DNA of 64,000 nucleotides. Source: Neodontobutis hainanensis (lineage: Eukaryota; Chordata; Actinopteri; Gobiiformes; Odontobutidae). The notes below the pieces were generated by a model that saw only the letters and a program-made list of their open reading frames with translations, was not told the origin of the DNA and did not search any database. Where the stretch lies: assembly GCA_024349245.1 (NCBI GenBank), contig JALDNG010000016.1, positions 3,286,001 through 3,350,000 of the forward strand, written 5' to 3'. This document shows, in pieces, positions 35,601 to 45,449 of this stretch (the stretch's first letter is position 1; the number at the start of each line of letters is the position of its first letter). Made by a program: the position numbers and the translations under genes.

Positions 35601-38600
35601 CATTTTTGGATGTGTCAGGCTTCACAGGGCTACAAATGTACTGCACAAAGCACATGTAACACAGTATTGTGGTCTCTGTGATGCAGTGTCCCAGCTGGAC
35701 CCAGGATGTTGGAGGAGCAGAGTGTGTGTAATGCACTGTTGCTATACCTTCTGAGGCATCACACCATTCTTTTTCCCAACTCCAGTGCCAATGAACAAGT
35801 GTCTTCTGTCAAGTCTTCTGTTGAGTTTCCTTCACGAACTCTTCCTACTCTTTCTGCACTCTCACATTTGCAGGTAACATTCTGGCAGTTCTCTTTTTGT
35901 TTGTACATACTATATAACATAATTCTTCTATCTGACATCAATTTTCTTTTTTAGACCCGCCCTAGCAGCAGTCAGTCACAACAAAATAGTGTGGAAAGGC
36001 GAGAAGAAGAAACTGCTTCAATCACGACAACAAGTACATTTACCCAAGCAACGCAGATGCATTCTCAGCTTAACAGGTACTGACATCACACCTCAAAATA
36101 TGTTGAGTCAACACTTAAAAGTGCTTTTTCAGTTCACCCTCCTTCAGTTTAATTGTGTCTAAAAATAGCTCAGGGTCCTTACTGCTAGAAAAAGCAGAAC
36201 AAAGTACAACAATGTTAAATTGCTTAGAGTTAATTTGCATCCTAAAAGGGCATCTTTTTGGATCCAGCTTTACAAACTCAGAACTTAGAAGCTCTGACAC
36301 CAAGCAAGTGTGCAGTTTTCTATTTTTAGAATATGGGTTGCCAAGCACTTGAATGTCAAATCCAATGTTGTCGTCATGTTATTATATTTTTTGTTAATAT
36401 AAATTCCTTCTATTAACAGCATCACTGTTAACAAGTTTGTCAAGTCATCAACATATGAAAAACTAAACATCATTTGGCAATAAATTATTTTATTGCCAAA
36501 TGATGTTTGGCAATAAAATAATTACCAAACAACATTGCAATGCAAATGATTTTAAAGGCATTGGGTCATTAGCTTTGAGTTTAGGTACCATCTAACTTCA
36601 AGGTCTAGGTAAAATTTCATCATTCGTTCATTCATGTCATTGCTCTTTTTTAATGCCTTCATTAGAGGACATAAAAGGCAAAATTAAGAGATATAATTTT
36701 ATAAAAATATCTAAACACAGCAACAGAACTATATATAGTTAGACTTTTTATGGTCTGTGTTGAATTTGTTGTCCTGTCAGGATTACTCGTCATCCAGCTT
36801 GACATTGCACATTGAGCTCATGTTGATGAACAGCCAGCTATTTATTGCCTGATAGATTCCAAACGCTAGTTAGGTTAAGGACATAGAGGACATAGATCAT
36901 TTACATTTAATCCTTATATTGTTATAATGCTTTCTATATTATCTGCCAAAAGTGTTGCTAAGCTACTCAAAAAACATAAAAAAGGAAATGTAATCTAGGT
37001 TAAATAAGCTGCTTCAATTCACCAGCCTATGTATTTTGGTCAATATGTAAACCAATATTATTATAGTCAAACAGTAATTAATAAAGGCAAGTGTTAAAAT
37101 ATGCAAACTTCTGCATTCCTTGTCAGTTTTTCTTATGTCCATCTCTTTGGCCTCTGCATAATTTAAGTAAATGGGACCAATTGAACAGGTTACCATGTTT
37201 CTTTGTAGAGAGAAGTGACAGGTATTTGTCACTTTGGTTCCTTCTAGCTTTTACCCAGTGCTCTGTCTGTCTGTCTCTGGACCTTAAATAGCAGAGACCA
37301 TAATGATTGTTCTCTAATTATATCCTCCATTTCACACAAAGTACATTTTTGTATATTTAAATTTTTTAATGCGGTGAGGTAAAACTATAATGAATCAGAC
37401 TAACACAAAGAACTCCACCTTAGAAGGTCTGTGTCATTTTGCTTCAGTGTGAAGCTTATTGCTAATGTCAGAGCAGCCACTGGATGAGCCAGAGCATGAC
37501 TCACTGCTGATGTATGAGAAGGTTTTTTATAACAGTGCAGTATGTGGACATGGGCTATTGTGGGGGTTGTATGTGCTCTGCGTTCAGCTTTTGACTCTTG
37601 ACATCAACTTCTCTGCCTGTGCTCCAGCTCTGTCACACGCATTATGTATATAGATTCAGTCTGAGTTTATTCGGAACAATAGTACATTATTAACAGTCCA
37701 AAAAGGAATAGGCTGATTATCATTATACTATTATACACTTAAACTGTAAACAATAATATACATAATATTGCTTTTTATGAAATTGGTTTATAATGAACTA
37801 TCATCAGTTTGATTTATGCCTTAAACAGCATCCATTTCTTTTTTGTTGTGGCTTATTTGTTTTGTTGCTGGCTCTGTATTACAGTCCTGGACAACTGCTT
37901 TAAGCTGATTTTTTTTACTGGGGGACAATCATGCCATCAAACTAATACTTTCTTCTCAATTTCTTTGTCTGTAGTCCTGACCCACTACAGCTAGACTGTG
38001 ATACAAGCTCTGGTGTCAGCATTACTGCACTTTCAGACTGGTCAGAGCAGGATCAAATTGGGGATGCAGGTTTCATGTCCTCTAGCCCAACTGCCCCCGG
38101 GTCAGCTCGGAAGAGCTCCATTGTAGTAGCATCAGGAAGCATCCAGGTGGATAAATCAAAATCATATCAAAAGTAAGTTCTGAACCCTTCTCAACATCAA
38201 ATTATAAAAAGTTTCTGTTCATGGGTGTATCTTTATCCACAAGTCATCATTTGTTACATCTGTCCCCAGAGAAAGTGAAAAAGGAGAAAAGGTTTTCAAC
38301 GATGACTTCTTGATGGTGTGACATTCATTTATCTGGCGACAAATAGTTATTCATATAAATTAGTCAAGTTAAAAGCAACATTCTAAGCTTTAAAGTTCTT
38401 TTGATTATGTATTTGTAGGATTCCACAGACTGCCTCAACAAATCTCATTTGCAAATAAAGACTCAGCCCAAAGAGAGGTGAGAGATTGTTGTTACCAGTC
38501 GACTTTTTTTCTTTTTGTATTGTCGGATGCCATTAAATGCCATTACATAGACTGCCCCTGTTCATTCAGTGATTTATCCATGTTTTAATCTTTCCATCCC

Positions 38601-41600
38601 CTAATGGAAAGATTTACTTCTACACTGCAGGCAGTGTAGAAGTAGGTTACCAGAGCACTGTGCTCACAGTCACATTATTTTATGATTCCAGTTCAAATAA
38701 CATTGACTTGCCTCAGGCAGTCACATGGACCAGTCCAGCAAGTATACTTTATAAGGTCAGCCTCCCACAGTGGCATGATGCTTCCACAGCCACCAAACAG
38801 TTCACTGCTGTTGGGTCTGATTAACGTCAAACAGGAAGAGGCCATAATCTTAATGACAGTGGCAGATGAACAGCAGACCCTAGAGCAACAGCACTGTCTT
38901 TAAGTACAAATGATTCGTGATCTGATTTATTGATTTGGATATTGAGTTCTTGCAGCATGTAATACACCCAGTGTAGAATGATGCAAGCAGAGAAAAAAGT
39001 TTTTTTCTGTGTTTAAAATGTTTACAATTTTTAATTTTAATCGTTTGACCTGTATGTTATACCTATGAATTCCCCAAATGCCTCTCTGTTTTCCAGTCTG
39101 CACTGCTTTATAGAAAAAAAGAAAAACAATCCATGTAATCTCCTTGAGGTAATCATCCTGATATTAATATTTTCATAAATCAATATAGATATCGTGTGGC
39201 TGCATGCTCCAGGCCTACATCACAAAATTGACAGAAATATGTAATAAAATTAAAAGTATAACAAATTTTTAAAGACACTAGAATTTACATACAAAAGGTT
39301 ACACAGTACCAGTACCCTATATTAAACTGTAATTTATTGTTAAAATATCATTATTAACAATAACAATGACAATTATAACATTTTCTTTACTTGTTAGACT
39401 AATCTTATTATTTGTTTAATTTTGACCTACATTCTTAGAGTTCTTCATTCTTATTTTAGAGTAGGTCTCAGCCAAGGTAATTAATCAGGGCTTTTGCTTT
39501 TCAGGGGACAAGCGAAGGAGGAGGCTGTGGCAGTTGTCTGGACAAACACACTGATTGCAGAGGCAGGAACAACAGCGACGTAAGTTTGCTATCACCGCAG
39601 TCTTGCATGCATAAATTAGCACTTACTCTTATCCGTCACTATGACAACAGAATCTGTGGTACCTGCAGCAGGGTACTGTGTGCGCATGTTCTTATGCTCA
39701 CCTTTATGAGTGTTCATGTACTACTTGCCTGTGGGTGTTTAGCCTCATTCATAGAATCTCAGCTCCCTCCTCCTCCCTGACCTCCACTGTGTGACGCACA
39801 AAGATGTGTTTTTATGAATGAACAAACTGGGAAAGAAAGGGGTAGCTAACACCTTAACTATTTGAAAAAAAAGACAAAAATTTTGGCTCAAAAACCTCTC
39901 ATTCCTCAAGTTTAGTTTGAAAACAAAAAAAAAAAACAAAATAGTTACGTCACAATGCAGTGTATACACCCACGTATGTATAGTCATACACAACAAACAG
40001 CCAAAGAGCTACGTGACTCCCTGCAGTTCGATCAAATAGACTTATTTGCTTAGACTGACAATGTTGCCCTGGAAACGCCACGTCACATAAAGCACCTCAT
40101 TCTCTCTCCTAACACACACCCACAACACACGCAACGGTGGTGAGCGGGATTCCCGCCAGCCCTGTTCTTCTGCGCAGGATAAATAATCCATGTAGAGGCA
40201 GTTTAGCAGCAGAAATGAACAGAAAGCAATGGGGATTTAAGCATTCTTTCTGAGCTTTAATCCCATGCCTACACACAAACATCAGGTGATCCAGGAGCAA
40301 CAGCGATACAGTTTATGGAATACTCTTTAGATGCCAATGTAGGATATATCATTTTGTGCTGACATGTTTGGAATCGGATTCAGAGCTGGACAAATACTTG
40401 TCTACTATTCTTGGTTTTTAATGAACTGACTTTCTGGCATGCTGATTAGCTTTTAGTCATACATCTGCTTCCAAGTTCTTTATTAAACTGCTTTTCTACT
40501 CACTTTTTGACAGAGGACAATGTTGGACAATAGCTCCTGAATATTTGTTTTCATAAATTCGATGATTTTACACTTTTGGGACTTCTGAAGATCCCTCTTC
40601 ATCAGACAAAGTGTTATTCTGTCTCTGCTTCTGCCCCATCTGGATTTCATCCCTGAAGCCATGTTCTGCTTCTGCTTCCAGAGCTCCTCGCTGAAGCTTC
40701 AAGCCCTAGAGGCTGATTTGGGACCCTCACCAGCACCAGCCGAACCTCAAGCTCAAGAAAGCCTACCTGCCCAACAACAACCTCTTACATGGGAGGACAA
40801 AAACCTTTACCACTCCATGCTCTTCCACTCGTCTCCTTCGCTAACTGCTCTGGACAATAATTCAGTAAGCTCATTAAAGTCAGGTAAGACAGATGTTTAA
40901 TTTATAATTTCTTTCATGGAATGAGTTGAACATTACACTGATGCTGATACTTGTTCCTGTTGTCTATCTTTCAGTAAATGCTTCATCTCCACACTCACCA
41001 GAGTCCAGTTCTGTCTGTTGCACTGCCACAGTCTCTGAAGGACATTCAGTAGATATTTCCCCAAATTCTTTCAATGGCACAAACACCAGCCCGCTTTTCG
41101 CTCACTTTGCGACAAGCGACTGCCCAGTTCCCTCGCCTCGCTGCCCGAGCCTCAGCCACAGCCTGCGCTACAGCTTAGACCCTGACGCTGCCCCTTCTCC
41201 ACCGTGCTCACAGGAAGTACGCATGTAAGCTAAACGTCCTCTTTTAATTTTAGGATCCTGAAATAGTCTCTGCTCTGTGAACATGAGAGGTTACAGGTGC
41301 AACATTGCAAATAAAAAATTAAAAACTGACCCTTGGCTTTTATGTTTGATGTTTGTGTTACACATATTCGAGATAAGTGCATTTCTGTCTCCAGGAGCCA
41401 CAGTAGTGTTCAGGCATCGGCTGACGAAGGCGACTTGTCCATCACAATGCTCAACAGACACATACACAACCTGAGGAAAAGGATCAGACGTTTTGAGGAG
41501 AGTTTTGAACAGGAGAGACACTACAAGGTGGGGGCAAATCAACTCACCTTCTTTTTGGTCATTATTCTAATTGCTGAATAGCACTGCGTCTTGCTTCAGA

Positions 41601-43965
41601 AGCACAAAGGTCAGAAGTACTTTAGACAAATCTGATCACTGTCTCATAGATTAGTGCTGCGTTATGTGTGTCCTTGTGTTAAGGCTCATCACAAACATTA
41701 AATGGTATTGTACTCCCTCTTCTGGAATATGTTAAGCATAGAAAATGGTTACACACCCCTGTTTTTTTTGTAAATTTTATTTGTTTGTTTATTTGTTATT
41801 TTGTGGGGGTTTTTTTGTCAGCCGGCTCATAATGACAAGACAGCAAATCCAGAAGTGGCCAGGCTCATGAAGCAGCTCATTAAGAGTCGCAAACAGCTTA
41901 AAGGTTTGTTACAAACACATTTATATTAATAATAAAACACATTAATAAAATATTCTTGTTGATATAAAATATTGATTTTGCACTTAATATAGTACATTAA
42001 TGGTATTGAGGCCTTATCTTTTAGAGCTTAAACTAAAACGAACCATAGAGGGAGGGGTAGGAGAACATGGAGGCGTCAACCAACTGCATCAACCATGCAA
42101 AACCAACAATGACCAGAGGGGGTCAGCACTGGCAGGGCTGGAGCTTCAGCAGCTCAACAATAATGGCAACGCTAACAAGCCTAATGTGGAGGAAACCGTC
42201 AATGTCATAACCAACAGACTAAAGGAAAGAAGGCGGGAGCTTGGACTACCTGACAGCCTTAAGGTTAGTAAAGGCACACATTGACATACATATAACATCT
42301 TTGCATGTCTATGTCATCTTTACAAAATATTTACCTCTCTGTATGGAATTTGATGTCCATATCATGCAGGAGATGTCCCATTTCCAGATAGCAATGGAAA
42401 AGACCAGCCTGCAGAAGTGTTTGCTCTACTATGAAGGTCTGCACGGACGACCAGTAAGAACAGCCATATCTCACTAAGAACTACCCCGTTTATATTTAAT
42501 CACAATACTCAGAGGATTCATAATTACATTTTTCTCTGTCTTTAGATCTCCAGACAGGAGCGGACTCTGATGAAACCTTTCTATGACCGCTACCGTATTG
42601 TCAAGCAGCTCCAAATTTCCTCTGCTACCTCAACAGTTATTGCAACAATTGTAAGTTAAGACCATACACATTTTTTCCTTCACTTTTTTCTGAGAATGTA
42701 CTTTAGAATTGCATTATATTTAGTCTGTAGTTGTTTCTAAAAGTTGTGCTGTTGGTGAGGCTACTTTTTATGTCTCTACTGCCCTCTAGTGGATAATTGT
42801 GGCTGCAACTTGAATAAACACGTTTATTACAAATGTCTGCTCTGCGTTATCTGTACGTTATTATTGGAACTGAGGAATAGGCTGTTGAGCTGTGTCTTTT
42901 TGAGTGTTTATGTACTAATCCAGACTGAAATTTGAAATGCATTCACAGGATGAAGAAGAGGGCTCTGATGAGGAAGATTCCCAAAAGACAAGCCCCCGAC
43001 CACAGCCTCATTGGCTCAAACCTCGCAGCAGTTTGTCTTCAGACAAAACTCCCTTGGACTATTCCGAAACACCATTGGTATCCCCATTAGAGGAGGTACT
43101 TCAGCCTCAGTTTATCACCATGGCAACACTACATGAAGCTTCGAGGTATACCTGATCACATTTATTTGATTATAGCTATAATATTCAATATATTTGATGC
43201 AAGTGTCTTATTAATTGTTTGACAATAAAAATCCATTTGCTGTGTAATACGTATCAATTTATTTTTTTTAACAAATAGAAATGTTCAAATTATAGAAATT
43301 TTTTGTTAATGTTTAGACCAGAACTACTGGACCACCTAAGAATGGCAAGATCTGAGAAGCATAGACTACACCAAGCATTGCGCAAGTTTGAGGACCATTT
43401 TTACTCACAAACTGGCAGGTAAAGACCCACTAGGCACAAATATCACACCGGAGCAAAAGTGCATCTCCTTCAGATTTTATTCTCTCTTTTAATAAACTTG
43501 GAACATTTGGTTTTCAACAATGCCTTGTGAAAAAAAAATAATAAACAAAAACATCCACAAAAAATCTCAATGGTACATCAGTCACTTAACAGTAATGAAG
43601 CATAAAGAGCTCAGTAAAGAGACAGAAATAGACTTTTGTCCAGAACTGTACACTTTCTTTGTACTGTACATGTTAGTCCTCCAAAGTAAATACAGTAAGT
43701 TTGTAATTACAATACACACTGTAAAAAGCTCTCTGAGTAAGGCAACATAGGAGGGACTATCCACCATTTATGGAAGCTGCGGCAGGTTCTTTTGAAACTA
43801 TTTTGTTGCATCTTCTTTGCTCCTCTCGTTTTTAACAGGGTTTGTCAGAAGGAGGACCGTGGACCAATGGCAGAGGAGTACTGCCATTATAAGAACCTCA
43901 AAACGAAGCTCCGTCTACTAGAGGCTTTGCTCAGTAAACAACAGGACTCAACAAGCGGCAGTTGA
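32668..43965 (+). CDS. fam13c: FAM13C-type protein with N-terminal RhoGAP domain (long form)
   Basis: 21 exons: 32668-32697, 33249-33450, 33537-33746, 34236-34416, 35687-35873, 35955-36076, 37975-38172, 38270-38315, 38419-38477, 38692-38755, 39505-39579, 40682-40883, 40975-41224, 41395-41527, 41822-41903, 42025-42263, 42370-42453, 42546-42650, 42949-43145, 43317-43418, 43839-43965; 964 aa, phases consistent throughout. The first exon MGASASVSLC resembles FAM13A (MGAGALAICQ). RhoGAP at about residues 45-240: arginine finger R86 in GLFRLCGS, K123 in SLLKLFFR, N197 in ENLATIFGP, so likely catalytic towards Rho GTPases. Coiled coils at about 624-653 and 900-950; KPFYDRYRIVKQ and the C-terminal CQKEDRGPMAEEY..KLRLLEALLSKQ are FAM13 signatures. 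Assigned fam13c by position between slc16a9 and phyhipl. Exons 9-10 are the least certain. Confidence 0.92.
33990..34170. repeat. Interspersed repeat fragment with (ATTC)n start
   Basis: An ATTC tetramer run is followed by a sequence ending GACAGATAACCATTCACTTT and GGGACAATTTAGATTCCCCA. This wording is common in fish SINE/LINE 3' ends (ACAACCATTCAC...GGGCAATTTAGAGT). Family not resolved. It lies in fam13c intron 3. Confidence 0.5.
35372..35385 (+). promoter_or_regulatory. CTCF-like core motif in fam13c intron 4
   Basis: CCACTAGATGGCGT matches the CTCF core consensus at all positions but the last. It is on the plus strand. Confidence 0.35.
36465..36523. repeat. Overlapping alternative hairpins
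   Basis: Arms 36465-36484 and 36489-36508 are a perfect 20-bp inverted repeat with a 4-nt loop. The second arm also pairs with the next copy: 36483-36500 with 36506-36523, 18 bp, 5-nt loop. Three copies of the core TTTGGCAATAAA alternate in orientation. It lies in fam13c intron 6. Confidence 0.85.
38587..38644. repeat. Two tandem perfect hairpins upstream of fam13c exon 10
   Basis: Hairpin 1: 38587-38597 with 38604-38614, 11 bp. Hairpin 2: 38615-38628 with 38631-38644, 14 bp, only 2 nt between the arms. They are contiguous, and end 47 nt before the exon 10 acceptor at 38691. Confidence 0.8.
40060..40660 (+). promoter_or_regulatory. fam13c: Candidate internal promoter of the short fam13c isoform
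   Basis: About 600 nt of intron 11 before the 40661 ATG. It contains GTTGCCCTGGAAAC at 40063-40076, a near-palindromic RFX X-box-like site, a CGTCA CRE half-site just after it, and a CpG-containing block at about 40120-40170. No direct evidence of transcription initiation. Confidence 0.35.
40661..43965 (+). CDS. fam13c: FAM13C short isoform from an internal start
   Basis: ATG at 40661 runs without a splice into exon 12 (coding 40661-40883), then shares exons 13-21; 513 aa (human FAM13C 585). It begins MFCFCFQSSS, very like human FAM13C MFSCFCFSLQ. The start lies in the pyrimidine-rich tract directly upstream of the acceptor TTCCAG used by the long transcript, so in the long mRNA these codons are intronic. 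The product lacks RhoGAP and keeps the coiled coils and the C-terminal FAM13 block. It needs its own promoter in intron 11. Confidence 0.65.
42779..42792 (-). promoter_or_regulatory. CTCF-like core motif in fam13c intron 18
   Basis: CTGCCCTCTAGTGG; the complement CCACTAGAGGGCAG is a full match to the CTCF core consensus, pointing leftwards. Confidence 0.4.
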
Positions 43966-44670
43966 GTTTCTCACAGTGGGACTTTAGTTTTCATGCCATG
44001 CATCAATGCACTTTACATGAGGAAACATGATGGAAAACTGTGACAGTCTGTATGAGTTGGTGGGCAGCTATAGAGCTTTAGTCCCAGAAATACATCCCTA
44101 ATCTTTCATGATCCGGCCTTAAACTTGACAAGCCTGTAGCAAGTGTATTTTATGTAGCATATTAATGTAAGTGATTACTGTAACTGTAACAAGGTGTTCT
44201 ACATTTTCTATTTACTTTTTTTTTTTTACAATGTATATTATGGCAGTTTGCTTTTCTACCCAAAACTATTTTTGGACAACCATGTTCTTCTGTGTCATTG
44301 TGGAGACTAAGTGCTTTTGTGACAAGAAAGATTTTAGTTTAAATGTAATCAATGAGACAATCCAGTGGCATTTGTGCATGTCAATTAGTAGTTAGTCCTC
44401 TGTTGTGCTATGATATGCATTAAGAATTAGTATCATAATTATAATAAATTGTGAATTTATTTGTTCACCTTGTAAAATGTTAACATTGGCATTTTGTGCA
44501 AGTGCAAGCTAAACTGACTGTATAATGTGTTCAGTGCTGAATATTTCCCTCTAAATGACGTGGTTGATCAGAGCTTTTGACATTGTGCACTTCTGGTTTA
44601 TATAATGTTCTTTATATATATCTATATCTATATATATATCAATAAAAATAAATATTTTTTCACATTTATT
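43966..44670 (+). other. fam13c: fam13c 3' UTR
   Basis: Non-coding tail with a TATATCTATA microsatellite at about 44610-44640 and AATAAA at 44641-44646. A minus-strand AATAAA at 44665-44670 means a long phyhipl transcript could meet this end. Confidence 0.55.
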
Positions 44671-45198
44671 CTGCTAAACACAGTATATGGTTCTACTTTC
44701 TTTCTGTTTACAGCAGTTAAAATAAATGCGTGATGGCAGAGGTACTGGCAGCTTTTATAACTGCGTCATGCTTTTAAAGGTCAACAAGTCAATGAGTAGT
44801 TTAAACTTGTCCTTCAGACGCTCAGTATATTTTTAGAGGCTGTTGCTTTAGTGCTCTTCAGATTCCACAGCGTTTTGATATCTGGTTTAATACCTTTGGT
44901 ATAAAGAAAATCACAATGCTGCAATGACAAAATAGTGTAGTACAAGACCTAGCCACTAGTTGATGTAAAAAAAAAAGTTTTGGAAAAAAAATGTGTCCAC
45001 ACAGATTGCAGACTCTCAACCAAGAGCATCATTAATAACAAGGCATTCATAATTAATAAAGTAGTGAAGAACTGTAAATATAAACAAGAACAAAATCAAG
45101 GAGCAGCTGTTTGTTAGTATGTTTAAAGGGTTGGATTAACTCTACCAGGATGATGTATTCATGGTTTATGTTTTATGTTTTGTGGTCTTTTCAATGCA

Positions 45199-45449
45199 TT
45201 TATTTTAAGGTCTGCTTACATGAATGTTATTTTAGGCCATCCTTTTGACATGAGATAACAGTTCAGGTGTAATGTGTACCTTTGGGAAAATGATGGAGGA
45301 TTTGAGTCAGTGACATATTGTTGTCTAGGGTCCTACAAAATCTGCTGCTTCATGCATTAGTTGGTCTGCTTCATGTGGACTTCATTTGTGTCCTTTAGAG
45401 GCCAGCCGCCTCTAGTCCATGCCCAGGATCCTCACACTTTCAGATCTTC
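45199..45449 (-). other. phyhipl: phyhipl 3' UTR
   Basis: Minus-strand sequence after the stop, with AATAAA at 45204-45199 (plus-strand TTTATT) as the nearest cleavage signal. Longer forms are possible. Confidence 0.45.

Noticed and set aside
39488..39504. Alternative acceptor at 39488 to fix the fam13c frame after exon 9
   Set aside because: It would restore frame, but its pyrimidine tract is poor, and the exon at 38692-38755 restores the frame with a better acceptor and a plausible peptide.
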